A stretch of 64,000 bases of DNA from FLUQ01 sp031551515 (GCA_031551515.1 JAVBNL010000048.1:39629-103628); one strand, 5' to 3'; positions 44,001 through 52,701 are shown, counted from the first letter of the stretch. Made by a program: numbers and translations. Notes: a model not told the origin generated them from the letters alone.

Positions 44001-44277
44001 CATGAGGGCATACGCTGGAAAAAGAGTCGGAACAGTTGCAAAGCGGCGTGATCTGGCCGTCGTTCAAAGAGATGGAGAGTTTCGGGCTGTACATTTGCAG
44101 GGCTTCGCCCTGAACGCTTCCTTCAACATCCCAGTATGATTCGCTTTTTTTTATGCTGAGCTTTTGTACGCCTCCATCTAACAGAGGACGCGCGCTCTCC
44201 TGAATATATTCAGGAACAGCGTCGCTCATAAATTCCCGCAAGGCGGAAATGGCCCGGCTTTGGTCAGATGTTTCCAT
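41065..44277 (-). CDS. SNF2-family helicase with N-terminal SWIM zinc finger
   Basis: This 1070-residue SWI2/SNF2 ATPase has a SWIM zinc site near the start (C80, C82, C90, H92 in PLCNCSDSFSSVCPHVAAI). A long middle region of the bacterial SNF2 type follows. The ATPase has Walker A DEMGLGKTIQTL, motif Ia VVPTSVLPNWE, Walker B LDEAQNIKN and LCLSGTPIENNLFELW. The C-terminal lobe ends with FLISLKAGGTGLNLTGADYV and ATDRTHRIGQTRQV. Such proteins translocate on double-stranded DNA and are thought to act with RNA polymerase or in repair. It stands alone, without nuclease or methyltransferase partners. Confidence 0.92.
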   Translation of the reverse strand: METSDQSRAISALREFMSDAVPEYIQESARPLLDGGVQKLSIKKSESYWDVEGSVQGEALQMYSPKLSISLNDGQITPLCNCSDSFSSVCPHVAAITLKLMGSLEAPEDGAEASVSPRTEWRQTFRPFFGTEIDPESGRHYLIFRFYPEPGRMQVAFFRGRQNKSGLSTVHNEITLENIIHNPEWCDLSPQLPHVAALIGRYGDYQGHRVDIPDGLLNWFFWAIRREYFLFWQDTDTPCRVESHTMQLKINPEYEDGVGLHFGLTLHQENTPPTPINGADITFHGQLPLWICWKRAFYPVHTDLNPRLLRELLEQPPLVPQEDIPEFLDRVWTKLPASSLYRQEDFLRRMEPAFVSARYAPKLYLDEEGSLLTITIQNIYETAHGEFLLPGPNPDFQTGSYAHEGATLLVRRAQEEEAALLSLLMEMKFQPRNPKVWFLEPEEAVNFLLDAYPALVEKYRVYGEKALSRYKVRLTQPVINTTLSSDEKEKWFSLDITVQYDEQNIALEEVWKAWVQGKRYVQLKDGSYTSLPQSWLEKVAHKLQALGLDPNKPPKDKFQQFEAPVLDSLLDDMPNAVTDSFWNALREKIHDFKGIAAVSVPRGLTATLRPYQIQGLAYLNFLREYGFGGILADEMGLGKTIQTLSFIQMMVERGAKGPNLIVVPTSVLPNWEREAQKFVPDLKRLVIYGTRRENMFKKINKSDLVITTYALLRRDLEELEKYEFNTIILDEAQNIKNPNTITARSVRNINASLRLCLSGTPIENNLFELWSLFEFLMPGFLGAQHAFQRGVVRPIKDGDNETLSFLRARVKPFIVRRTKSEVAKDLPPKVENVYYCALADEQMELYSMLAKKLKEQIMTSVDEKGIAKSQISILDALLKLRQICCHPRLLKLNIPNLDTNLPSGKFDAFKDMVTDIVEEGHKVLVFSQFVQMLQIIRSWLQISNIPFCYLDGTSKDRLEQVDTFNNSPEIPIFLISLKAGGTGLNLTGADYVIHYDPWWNPAMENQATDRTHRIGQTRQVFSYKLICQNTVEEKILQLQDRKRGLAESIVPGQDSWKSLSRDDLEMLFEV

Positions 44278-44518
44278 GCACTGTTCGCCTTGCGGCGGTC
44301 CCGATATTCATTTTTGCGTCAGACCCGAAGATTGCCGCCGATTTTACCGTTGTTGCTATCAGCAGAAAATCACGCACACCGGCTGGTTTTCTTGGGTCCG
44401 AAAATACGCAATGTCATAGTATAGATTAAATGGTGGCAGTTTTCAATAGTTGAGGCAGTTTGTGTGAAGCAATTTGTTCCTGTATGCTCATGCGTAAATT
44501 TAATCAATAGGGTAGGCC

Positions 44519-46117
44519 ATGCGGTTGCGACTTCTTTTCGGGCTCATTCTTGCGGCGGGCGTGGTATGCGCCGTTCCGGCCTTTGGCGCGCCGGTGACGG
44601 GCGATGCCATTATCATGGGAACCATCGGGGAAGCTTCGAACCTTATCCCGCCCTTGTCTTCAGACAGCGCTTCACGCGAGGTTTCGGGCAATATTTTCGT
44701 CGGCCTTTTGAAATACGACAAGAACCTCAAAATGGTTCCCTGGGCTGCCGAATCGTATGAAGTGCTGGAGGGGGGGCTGCACCTGCGCTTTCGTATGCGC
44801 CCCGGCATACGCTGGCAGGACGGGGTTGAAATGACGGCGGAGGATGTGGCCTTCACCTACCGCATGATGACCGACAAGAATACGCCCACCATGTACCGGG
44901 GCGATTATCTTGCGATTTCGTCGTTCACGGTCACCGGAAAATATGCGTTTGAAGTGCGCTATGACAAGCCTTACGCCCGTGCGCTGGAGACGTGGCTCAG
45001 CGCGATCATGCCCCGGCACCTGCTGGAAAAAGAAGACCTGCGTGCCACGAAATACGCCAGAAGCCCCGTGGGCAACGGCCCGTACCGGTTCAAAGAGTGG
45101 ATTCCCGGCTCGCGCATCGTGCTGGAGGCGAATCCGGATTATTTTGAAGGCCGCCCCAACATTGACCGCATCGTGTACAGCGTCATTCCCGACACCACGA
45201 CCATGTTTCTTGAGTTGAAAGCCGGCGCGGTGGACATGATGGGCCTCTCGCCTCTGCAATATGTGTATCAAAGTAAAGACCCGGCCATTGCGGACGGGTA
45301 CAATCTGTTCCGTTATCTCAGCTTTTCTTACGATTATCTGGCGTACAACCTGGACAGCCCGCTGTTCAAAGACGTGCGGGTGCGCCGGGCCATCGCCCAT
45401 GCTGTCGATAAACAGGAAATCATCGCCGGGGCGCTGCTGGGGCAGGGCGTGCCCTCCATCGGCCCCTATGTTCCCGGCATGTGGGCGTATAATGCGCAGA
45501 TCACGGACTATTCTACCGACATCAAAAAGGCGGAAGTGCTGCTGGCGGAGGCGGGCTGGAAGAAGGACGCGGACGGTCTTTTGCGCAACGCCAAGGGCCT
45601 GCCGTTTACCTTCACCATTTTGACCAACCAGGGGAACGACAGGCGCATCAAGGCGGCGGTTATCATCCAGGACCGCTTGAAGCGTTTGGGCATGGACGTG
45701 CGCATACGCACCGTGGAGTGGGCCGTGTTCACGTCGCAGTTCATCGACAAAGGCTTTTTCGATACCGTGCTTTTGGGCTGGACCGTGCCGATCGAGCCGG
45801 ATTTGTATGATGTGTGGCACTCATCGCGCATGCGGCCCAATGGGCTGAATTTCATCCGCTATTCCAACAAGGAACTGGATGTGATTTTAGAAAAGGCGCG
45901 GAGCATTTTCGACCGGGCGGAACGCAAAAAGCTGTATGATCGGGCGCAGGTCATTCTGCATGAAGACCAGCCGTATTGTTTCCTGTATGTGCCCTACAGC
46001 CTGCCTGCCGTGCAAAAGCGCTTTCAGGGCATTGAAGAGGCGCCGGCGGGCATTTCCTACAACTTTAATGACTGGTGGGTGCCCCAAAACAGGCAACGCT
46101 ATACAATAACTCCGTAA
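44519..46117 (+). CDS. Peptide/oligopeptide-type ABC transporter substrate-binding protein
   Basis: This 532-residue SBP family 5 (DppA/OppA type) protein has a signal peptide, MRLRLLFGLILAAGVVCAV, cleaved near FGAPVTG. Conserved segments are LIPPLSSDSASREVSGNIF, RWQDGVEMTAEDVAFTYRMM, YARSPVGNGPYRFKEWIPG and RRAIAHAVDKQEII. No permease or ATPase gene is beside it, so it is an orphan binding protein. The ligand cannot be predicted from sequence. The Rel gene follows after 52 bases. Confidence 0.92.
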   Translation: MRLRLLFGLILAAGVVCAVPAFGAPVTGDAIIMGTIGEASNLIPPLSSDSASREVSGNIFVGLLKYDKNLKMVPWAAESYEVLEGGLHLRFRMRPGIRWQDGVEMTAEDVAFTYRMMTDKNTPTMYRGDYLAISSFTVTGKYAFEVRYDKPYARALETWLSAIMPRHLLEKEDLRATKYARSPVGNGPYRFKEWIPGSRIVLEANPDYFEGRPNIDRIVYSVIPDTTTMFLELKAGAVDMMGLSPLQYVYQSKDPAIADGYNLFRYLSFSYDYLAYNLDSPLFKDVRVRRAIAHAVDKQEIIAGALLGQGVPSIGPYVPGMWAYNAQITDYSTDIKKAEVLLAEAGWKKDADGLLRNAKGLPFTFTILTNQGNDRRIKAAVIIQDRLKRLGMDVRIRTVEWAVFTSQFIDKGFFDTVLLGWTVPIEPDLYDVWHSSRMRPNGLNFIRYSNKELDVILEKARSIFDRAERKKLYDRAQVILHEDQPYCFLYVPYSLPAVQKRFQGIEEAPAGISYNFNDWWVPQNRQRYTITP

Positions 46118-46169
46118 GGGGCATGCAACACTTGGCTTTTTACGCGATTGGGCGTATTCTTTTCCGCCT

Positions 46170-48353
46170 ATGATTCGCATTCAAGAAATACTCGACGCGA
46201 TTACCGTCTATAACCCCCAGGCCGATCTTGAGTTGGTGCAGAAAGCGTACGTTTACGCCGCCTCCGCCCATGCGGGGCAGACGCGCCTTTCGGGCGAACC
46301 CTACCTTTCGCATCCGCTTGCGGTGGCCTACACCCTGGCCCAACTGCGCCTTGACGAAGCCACCATCGTCGCCGGTCTTTTACACGATACGGTCGAAGAC
46401 ACAAAAGCCACTATTGATGAAATAGATGAGGCGTTCGGCGAAGAAGTGGCCGATATCGTGGACGGGGTGACCAAAATCAGCCTGATGACCTTCGACAGCA
46501 AAGAAGAGCAGCAGGCTGAAAACATTCGTAAAATGATCCTGGCCATGAGCGAGGATATCCGGGTGCTTATCGTGAAGCTGGCCGACCGCCTGCACAACAT
46601 GAGCACCCTGGATTTTCAAAAGTCGCACAAGCAAAAGCTCATCGCCCAAGAGACAATGGATATTTACGCGCCCCTGGCCAACCGCCTGGGGTTGCACCGC
46701 ATTAAGCTGGACCTGGAAGATTTGAGCTTCCGCTACATCCGGCCCGACGTTTACGGCCAGATAGACGAGTGGCTGGTAAAGCACCGCGCTTCCGATGAAG
46801 AGTATATCAACGAAGTCATCGGCATTCTTAGGGGCTTTTTGACGGAAAACGACATCGAGGCGACTCTTAAGGGCCGCATCAAACACGTTTACAGCATCTT
46901 TCACAAAATGACGGCCCAGAACCTGGACCTGGACGATATGCACGACATCATCGCCTTTCGGGTCATCGTGAAGGACGTGAAAGACTGCTATGCGGCGCTG
47001 GGGCTCGTGCACGCCACGTGGCGGCCCGTGCCCGGGCGTTTCAAAGATTATATTTCCATGCCCAAGGCCAACATGTACCAGAGCCTGCACACCACGGTCA
47101 TCGGCCCGCGGGGCGAACGCATGGAAGTGCAGCTCAGAACCGAGGAAATGGACCGTCTGGCGGAAAACGGCCTTGCGTCGCACTGGCTGTATAAAGAAGG
47201 CGGCCGAGTGAAGGCCAAAGACGTGCGCCAGTTCACCTGGCTGCGCGAGATGCTGGACTGGCAGAAAATGGAGAGCGATTCGCGGGAGTTTTTGCGCTCT
47301 TTGCGGTTCGACCTTTTTAAAGACGAAATTTACGTCTTCACGCCCAAGGGCGCGATCAAAGAACTGCCGGAAGAAGCGACTCCGGTGGATTTCGCCTATC
47401 AGATCCATACGGAGGTGGGCCACCAGTGCGTCGGGGCCAAGGTCAACGGAAAGCTGGTGCCGCTCAGCACGGCGCTGCACAGCGGCGACACCGTGGAGAT
47501 CATAACCGACCCCAACCGGCACCCCAGCCGCGACTGGCTGAAATTCGTCAAGACGGCCAAGGCCCGCACCCGTATTCAGCACTTCATCCGTACGGAAGAA
47601 CGTGGCCGCAGCATTGCGCTTGGCCGTGAAATGCTTGAAAAGCAGGGCCGCCGCCTGAACGTCAATGTGAACAAGGCGCTGAAAGAAGGCGATCTGGCCA
47701 AGGTCGCGCATGAGCTGGGCGTTTCCAGCCCGGATGAACTTTTCTCCGCCGTGGGCTATGCCAAGATCATTCCGCAGAAAGTGTTGCGGCTTTTGATGCC
47801 CAAAGACGCCGAAGAGGCGGCGGAAGCGTCGGAAGAGGCCGCACGGCCCCAGGCGGGTAAAGACGCCCCGCCCAAGAAGGCGGAAAGCGTGACCATTCAG
47901 GGCATGCGCGACATGATGGTGCGCTATGCCAAGTGCTGCAACCCCGTGCCCGGCGACCCCATCATCGGCTATATCAGCCGGGGCAGAGGGGTGACCATTC
48001 ACACATCCGACTGTCCGACCATTCAGGAAATGGAGCCGGAACGGCTGCTGGCCGTGCAGTGGGAAGGGGCCGCCGCGGCCGATACCCAGCCGTATCCCGC
48101 GCGCATCCGCCTGATCTGTAAAAACGTCAAGGGCGTGCTGGCGACCGTTGCCGCGGCGCTGGCGGAATCCAACGTCAACATTGACTCGGGCAACATGCGG
48201 TCCATGATGGATAACCGGTCGGAACTTGATTTTGTGGTTGAAGTGCGCGATGCCGCGCACCTGTATAAGGTCATTGAAAAGCTGCGCGGCCTGGAAATGG
48301 TGGATGAAGTCACCCGCGCGCAAGTCTCCGCTCAAGTGGCCGGGCAGGCCTGA
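46170..48353 (+). CDS. rel: Bifunctional (p)ppGpp synthetase/hydrolase (RelA/SpoT family)
   Basis: This 727-residue long RSH enzyme controls (p)ppGpp. The hydrolase HD site is intact (GLLHDTVEDT, H72-D73 and ED), so it can degrade the alarmone. The synthetase part has RFKDYISMPKANMYQSLHTT and MEVQLRTEEM, so it can also make it. A TGS domain follows (VFTPKGAIKELPEEATPVDFAY). A conserved-cysteine region comes next (YAKCCNPVPGDPIIGYISRGRG), then a C-terminal ACT domain (about 655-727). It is the only RSH gene seen, as expected for a single bifunctional Rel. A terminator follows. Confidence 0.95.
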   Translation: MIRIQEILDAITVYNPQADLELVQKAYVYAASAHAGQTRLSGEPYLSHPLAVAYTLAQLRLDEATIVAGLLHDTVEDTKATIDEIDEAFGEEVADIVDGVTKISLMTFDSKEEQQAENIRKMILAMSEDIRVLIVKLADRLHNMSTLDFQKSHKQKLIAQETMDIYAPLANRLGLHRIKLDLEDLSFRYIRPDVYGQIDEWLVKHRASDEEYINEVIGILRGFLTENDIEATLKGRIKHVYSIFHKMTAQNLDLDDMHDIIAFRVIVKDVKDCYAALGLVHATWRPVPGRFKDYISMPKANMYQSLHTTVIGPRGERMEVQLRTEEMDRLAENGLASHWLYKEGGRVKAKDVRQFTWLREMLDWQKMESDSREFLRSLRFDLFKDEIYVFTPKGAIKELPEEATPVDFAYQIHTEVGHQCVGAKVNGKLVPLSTALHSGDTVEIITDPNRHPSRDWLKFVKTAKARTRIQHFIRTEERGRSIALGREMLEKQGRRLNVNVNKALKEGDLAKVAHELGVSSPDELFSAVGYAKIIPQKVLRLLMPKDAEEAAEASEEAARPQAGKDAPPKKAESVTIQGMRDMMVRYAKCCNPVPGDPIIGYISRGRGVTIHTSDCPTIQEMEPERLLAVQWEGAAAADTQPYPARIRLICKNVKGVLATVAAALAESNVNIDSGNMRSMMDNRSELDFVVEVRDAAHLYKVIEKLRGLEMVDEVTRAQVSAQVAGQA

Positions 48354-48386
48354 TTTTCCCGGATTTTTCAGAAGCGCCGTCTATGC

Positions 48387-48416
48387 AAAGGCTGCCGGGT
48401 TGCCCGGCGGCCTTTT
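48387..48416 (+). terminator. Terminator after the rel gene
   Basis: The stem AAAGGCTGCCGGG/CCCGGCGGCCTTT, with one T-G pair and a short loop, is followed by T residues, 34 bases after the stop. Confidence 0.75.
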
Positions 48417-48494
48417 GTCATGCAAAATCCAAAAAGCGGCGACGGGTGCCTTGACACAGGCGGCCCCCTGGCGTAAAAGCCTTCTTTCCATTGA

Positions 48495-48569
<75 letters not shown>

Positions 48570-48620
48570 AAGAATTTCCTGACGGCAATGCCTATCGGGA
48601 AAACGCGATTGCGGCATTAC

Positions 48621-48695
<75 letters not shown>

Positions 48696-48699
48696 TTTT

Positions 48700-48774
<75 letters not shown>

Positions 48775-48806
48775 CCAAAACTCGCGACAGGGTATAGATC
48801 GAAGAC

Positions 48807-48881
48807 GCGGGACTAGTTCAATGGTAGAGCGCAAGCTTCCCAAGCTTGAAGTTGCGAGTTCGAGTCTCGTTTCCCGCTCCA
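48807..48881 (+). tRNA. tRNA-Gly (anticodon CCC)
   Basis: The acceptor begins GCGGGA and the 3' side is TCCCGC-T-CCA. The seventh acceptor pair is C-T, a mismatch. The anticodon stem-loop CAAGC-TTCCCAA-GCTTG gives CCC. The T loop is TTCGAGT. Confidence 0.9.
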
Positions 48882-48888
48882 AAAATTC

Positions 48889-48920
48889 AAGGGCTTAGAG
48901 TTACCTCTAAGCCCTTTTTC
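48889..48920 (+). terminator. Terminator of the tRNA array
   Basis: A perfect 12-bp stem (AAGGGCTTAGAG/CTCTAAGCCCTT) with loop TTAC is followed by TTT, eight bases after the last CCA. Confidence 0.85.
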
Positions 48921-48934
48921 ATAGGGGAAACTCG

Positions 48935-49084
48935 GTGCGACGATTTTTAGAAGATTTTTCCGTTACCGCCCTGGTGGCGGGGCTGCTGGCGGTCATCGTT
49001 TCGTATGCCGGGTCGGCCGTAATCATCTTCCAGGCGGCGAAGCTGGCCGGCCTGTCCGGAGAGCCGGATCTTTTTTGTCCATGA
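48935..49084 (+). pseudogene. Remnant resembling the N-terminus of a BenE-family transporter
   Basis: GTG 48935 opens 49 codons reading MRRFLEDFSVTALVAGLLAV, then IVSYAGSAVIIFQAAKLAGL, before a TGA. The wording is close to the first helix and start of BenE benzoate/H+ symporters (AxxAGFxAVLVGYxSSxAIIFQAA), which are about 390 residues. Nothing like the rest of BenE follows. GGGGAAA lies upstream. It may be a decayed gene, or a tiny membrane protein; the first is more likely. Confidence 0.55.
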
Positions 49085-49129
49085 ATTTTTTCGCTGTTGC
49101 GCGCGTATCCGGCAAGCCGGGCCGCGGTA

Positions 49130-49150
49130 TTAATAACTTTCAGTTATTAA
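49130..49150. promoter_or_regulatory. Perfect AT-rich palindrome upstream of the RraA-family gene
   Basis: TTAATAACT-TTC-AGTTATTAA has 9-bp arms with a three-base spacer, in a distinctly AT-rich stretch (49125-49190) about 145 bases before the start codon. It looks like a dimeric regulator site. No regulator gene is adjacent. Confidence 0.45.
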
Positions 49151-49294
49151 AATATAACAATTAGCAAATATCTTTTATTGTTATTTTTTGTCAACATCGA
49201 CGCACTTGGCCCGGAACACGCAGTTTGCTTGAAAATCCGGGCAAAACGAGCGCACAAGATCCTATTGCGCACCATTAACCATAGCGAGGTAGAT

Positions 49295-49990
49295 ATGAGT
49301 ATCGGATTTCGTGTGTTTCTGAGGCGTGAGCTTCCCGCAAAAGAGATAATGGATGCCTACAAAACTCTTCCGGCCGCCAACGTGGCCGACTGCATGGGCC
49401 GCATCAGCGCCCTCAGTTCCGAAATCAAACTGATGACTCCCCGCTTCAACGGTTCCATGGTCGGCCCGGCCCTGACCGTGAAAGCCCGGCCCGGCGACAA
49501 CCTGATGCTGCACAAGGCGCTGAACATGGCCCAGGAAGGAGACATCATCGTGATCTCCAACGGCGGCGACAGAAGCCAGTCTTTGATGGGCGAAGTGATG
49601 GCGGCGTATGCGGCCTTCAAAAAAGTCGGCGGGTTTGTATTCGACGGTCCCGTCCGCGACCTGGACGCCCTGCAGGAACTGGGCATTCCTATCTACGCCA
49701 CCGGCACCACCCCCGGCGGCCCGTATAAGGAAGGCCCCGGCGAAATCAACGTACCCATCGCCTGCGGCAATATTCACGTCAACCCCGGTGATATCGTTCT
49801 GGGCGACAGCGATGGCGTGATCATTATTCCCCGCAATGACGCGGCCACGCTGCTGGAAGCCGCCAAGAAATTCTCCGCCAACGACCATGCCAAGTTTGAA
49901 GCCTCCCGCGCGGGCAAGGCCGACCGCACTTGGGTGGACAAGTCCCTTGAAGCGAAAGGCTGCGAAATCATCGACGGCTGCTACAAATAA
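49295..49990 (+). CDS. RraA/HMG-aldolase family protein
   Basis: This 231-residue protein has the RraA fold, shared by the RNase E inhibitor RraA and the 4-hydroxy-4-methyl-2-oxoglutarate/CHA aldolases and oxaloacetate decarboxylases. Conserved parts are ANVADCMGRISAL, GPALTVKARPGDNLMLHKAL, VISNGGDRSQSLMGEVM and the metal/substrate motif GFVFDGPVRDLDAL. PGDIVLGDSDGVIIIPRND follows. The C-terminal extension (KFEASRAGKADRTWVDKSLE) favours an aldolase-type member. ATG 49295 has GAGGTAG upstream. It stands alone between the tRNA region and a terminator. Confidence 0.85.
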   Translation: MSIGFRVFLRRELPAKEIMDAYKTLPAANVADCMGRISALSSEIKLMTPRFNGSMVGPALTVKARPGDNLMLHKALNMAQEGDIIVISNGGDRSQSLMGEVMAAYAAFKKVGGFVFDGPVRDLDALQELGIPIYATGTTPGGPYKEGPGEINVPIACGNIHVNPGDIVLGDSDGVIIIPRNDAATLLEAAKKFSANDHAKFEASRAGKADRTWVDKSLEAKGCEIIDGCYK

Positions 49991-50071
49991 ATATTTCGCA
50001 CCGCCGGATTCGTGGCCGAACTGCCCGAAGTGTGAATCCCGCGTCAAGCAAGTTGTTCTGCCGAAAAGATA

Positions 50072-50105
50072 AAAGGACTTACGGTGAAAGCCGCAAGTCC
50101 TTTTT
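50072..50105 (+). terminator. Terminator after the RraA-family gene
   Basis: The stem AAGGACTTACGG/CCGCAAGTCCTT, with one A-C mismatch, is followed by TTTTT. Confidence 0.8.
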
Positions 50106-50158
50106 CGTATGCAATCAAGCCGCCCCTTGAAGGGGTGGTCCTGATTTTGAAGGGATCG

Positions 50159-51037
50159 TTATTTATAAATATGCGGCGAGGCCATTTTGCCGCCGGCAGC
50201 GGCGGCCTTGGGTTTTGCGATAGTAAGCTTGTCCATGGTGGCCTTGCTTCCACTGTGGCAGGGCGTGCAATCCATCTTACTCTTGAGCACGGGGGAAGCA
50301 AACTTGTCCGCCTTGTTGCCGTGGCAGCCGGGAACGGTACATTTCGCCTGCTCTTTGGAGATGGAAAGCGTGCCCGTGAACGTTTTGTTGATCTTCGCAT
50401 TCATGATTTCCACCACCTTCGCGCTTACGTCCGCGGTGACCCGTGAACAGCGTTCGCTCCGTTCCGGGCTGTCGGCGGCAAAGCCGGAAGCTTCGCACCA
50501 TTTGCTGACGGAAATGTGGCACAGCACGGAATCGCTGACGGACTTGGGCAGCACGCCCGCTTTGCCCGCTTTGATGTCGGCGGGCGGAAGGTAATTCGGA
50601 AAAGCGGTCAGCTCATACCAGCGGAACAGCTCCATAACCATGGCGTCTCTGTCTTTGCGGCCCCAGAACAACGACATGGCCGCAACCGCGCCTATGAGCG
50701 CTCCGCACAGCGTGCCCCAGTCAGAAACGCCGCTTTTGCCCATTTCCATCATGGAGAAAGGGAAATTCTTGTAAGGGTCGCCGAATTTTTCCCCCATAAG
50801 GCCGATGGTGGAATAAAAGACGCCATACCCGCAGCCATAGCCTTGATGATAAAACCGTTGGTGCGCGATGGGCGCGGTTTCTTTGGGGTCAAGAATTCTG
50901 GGCGTCCATGAAAAGGGCGCGGTCTCCGGTTCCAGCCCCGCCACGGCAGGGACGGGGGCGGCGACGGTTCCAACAACAAGGCCGCCGACGGCGGCGCTGC
51001 CCAGTCCGAGTATTTGGCGGCGGGTGATGGTTGTCAT
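50159..51037 (-). CDS. Split-Soret-type cytochrome c precursor
   Basis: This 292-residue exported protein starts with a twin-arginine signal (TRRQILGLGSAAVGGLVVGTVAA). The mature part resembles the split-Soret cytochrome c of Desulfovibrio. It has a Cys/Gly region (YGCGYGVFYSTIGLMG, then WGTLCGALIGAVAAMSLFWG), more cysteines (VLCHISVSKWCEASG, ERCSRV) that could hold an Fe-S site, and two haem motifs near the end. One is CTVPGCH (CX4CH) and the other CTPCH (CX2CH). The role in the cell is not established. GAGGAG precedes the ATG. No partner redox genes are adjacent. Confidence 0.88.
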   Translation of the reverse strand: MTTITRRQILGLGSAAVGGLVVGTVAAPVPAVAGLEPETAPFSWTPRILDPKETAPIAHQRFYHQGYGCGYGVFYSTIGLMGEKFGDPYKNFPFSMMEMGKSGVSDWGTLCGALIGAVAAMSLFWGRKDRDAMVMELFRWYELTAFPNYLPPADIKAGKAGVLPKSVSDSVLCHISVSKWCEASGFAADSPERSERCSRVTADVSAKVVEIMNAKINKTFTGTLSISKEQAKCTVPGCHGNKADKFASPVLKSKMDCTPCHSGSKATMDKLTIAKPKAAAAGGKMASPHIYK

Positions 51038-51612
51038 GCGTATTCTCCTCTTGGGGGGTGGAGGGTGCGCGGTAAAAGTGGGGCCGCTTCGCTTTCTATG
51101 ATGGATAATTCATAGCGCAGCGCCGGGTATAGGTAAAGCCCGGCGTCGATCGAACGAAGTGCTGTGCCCGGCGGCATGCTGATTTCGGCAATGTGGCGTA
51201 CGGCACGTTTTGAATTGCAGCGGCAGATTTTTATACTGTAGTTGGGGAATCCGGTTTGGTCGCGCAAAGCAGGATAGGAAAACGGAAAGTCTGCAAGGCA
51301 CTGTGTTGCGGGTGTTGGCAGCAGCGCGTTGTGTTCGTTCTTACGTATAACAGAAGTGTACTATGGGTGGAGATCGGACATAGCTACGGGAAAAGGAAAA
51401 ATAATTTTTTTGATAAATTGCGCTTTAATTTTATTTCAGATCAAACTATACTGCGACGGGTGTTCAGGGGGAGGGCTGTTTGACAACGGCCGTTCGAAGT
51501 GCCCCGGCGGAAGGTGTTCAGCAACATGCGCCCGCCGGCAAAGGAAATTCGGCCTTTCGCATATTTTATCGGCGTTGGATTTGCGACGCAATCCGCCGCG
51601 ACGAGACCAGCT
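51038..51612. other. Non-coding divergent region
   Basis: This 575-base gap separates the cytochrome (minus) from the HD-GYP gene (plus). Short open frames here have no ribosome sites and odd composition. From about 51395 to 51455 the sequence is AT-rich. TTTAAT (51424-51429) and TATACT (51447-51452) with a 17-base spacer could be the promoter for the signalling operon, giving a leader of about 150 bases. GGTGTTCAG occurs twice in that leader (about 51459 and 51511). I see no RNA gene or riboswitch. Confidence 0.45.
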
Positions 51613-52701
51613 ATGTATTCGGGAGCAAAACCGGTCATATTGGCGATAGATGACGACACCGTCATTTTGAATACGGTGGCCGCCATCTTGAAAGAAGGCT
51701 ACAGCGTCCGGCCGTTTACTTCCGGAGAGGCCGCATTCGGCCATCTGGCCTATCAGGGGGCGGACCTTATCCTGCTGGATCACCGCATGCCCGGCATGTC
51801 CGGCCTTGAAGTGCTGCAAAAATTGCACGATTCTCCTGCCATGCAGGAAATTCCCGTCATTTTTCTCACCGGCGCCCTTGATGACGAAAGCGAAGTGCAC
51901 GCCCTGGAAATGGGCGCGGTGGATTACATACAAAAGCCCGTCAAACCGCAGGCGCTGCTGACGCGGGTGCGCCTGCAACTGGAACTGCAAAGCCACCGCA
52001 AACATTTGCGGGCTCTGGTTGAAGAAAAGACCAAAAGCCTGAATGCGGCTTATAACAAGTTGAAACTTCGCGAAGACATCACGCTGAACCTGCTGGCGCA
52101 GACCGCTGATATGCGCGACCATCAGACGGGCGACCACATTGAACGCACAACGGGTTTTGTCCGCATCATCACAGAGAGCGTTTTGGCCGACCCATGCCCG
52201 GGCTATATGCTCACCCCGCTGGAGGCCGACGATATCATCCGTTCGGCAAAACTGCACGATCTCGGCAAAATAGCCACGCCCGACAGTATTTTGCTTAAAC
52301 CGGGACGGCTTACCGCCGAAGAGTTTGAAATCATCAAGCAGCACCCGGTTTACGGCGAACGCCTGCTGAGCGAGTGCATCAAGCAGCAGGACGATTCTTT
52401 TTTGCATGTGGCCCGCGATATCGCGCACGGACACCATGAACGCTGGGACGGCGGCGGCTATCCGCAGGGGCTGACGGGCGCGGCCATACCGCTTGCCGCA
52501 AGAATCGTGGCCATTGCCGATGTCTATGATGCGCTTACTTCCGCTCGGCCGTATAAAGAAGCTTCTTCGCACGAAGAAGCCATGCGGATAATTGAAGAAG
52601 GCAGCGGAAGCCAGTTTGATCCCCACCTCGCCAGCGTCTTCGTGCGCCATGCCGGAGAAATAGCGCGGATCAGCCGCGACCCCGACGCGCGGAGGGAGTG
52701 A
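51613..52701 (+). CDS. Response regulator with HD-GYP phosphodiesterase domain
   Basis: This 362-residue protein has a CheY-like receiver (VILAIDDDTVILNTVAAIL; phospho-Asp in LILLDHRMPGMSGLEVL; Lys in VDYIQKPVKP). A coiled linker joins it to an HD-GYP domain, which splits cyclic di-GMP. The HD-GYP motifs are intact: DHQTGDHIERT, KLHDLGKIATPDSILLKPG, HHERWDGGGYPQGLTG and IADVYDALTSARPYK. ATG 51613 is chosen because the receiver begins right after it. Its stop overlaps the start of the permease gene by one base (TGATG). Confidence 0.9.
   Translation: MYSGAKPVILAIDDDTVILNTVAAILKEGYSVRPFTSGEAAFGHLAYQGADLILLDHRMPGMSGLEVLQKLHDSPAMQEIPVIFLTGALDDESEVHALEMGAVDYIQKPVKPQALLTRVRLQLELQSHRKHLRALVEEKTKSLNAAYNKLKLREDITLNLLAQTADMRDHQTGDHIERTTGFVRIITESVLADPCPGYMLTPLEADDIIRSAKLHDLGKIATPDSILLKPGRLTAEEFEIIKQHPVYGERLLSECIKQQDDSFLHVARDIAHGHHERWDGGGYPQGLTGAAIPLAARIVAIADVYDALTSARPYKEASSHEEAMRIIEEGSGSQFDPHLASVFVRHAGEIARISRDPDARRE

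Noticed and set aside
46380..48335. 651-codon open frame antisense to the rel gene
   Set aside because: It is the shadow of a GC-rich gene; the sense strand encodes a complete RelA/SpoT protein with all domains, and the antisense translation has no recognisable motif.
51034..51267. 77-codon minus frame upstream of the split-Soret cytochrome
   Set aside because: No ribosome site or known motif; it overlaps the cytochrome's own start region.
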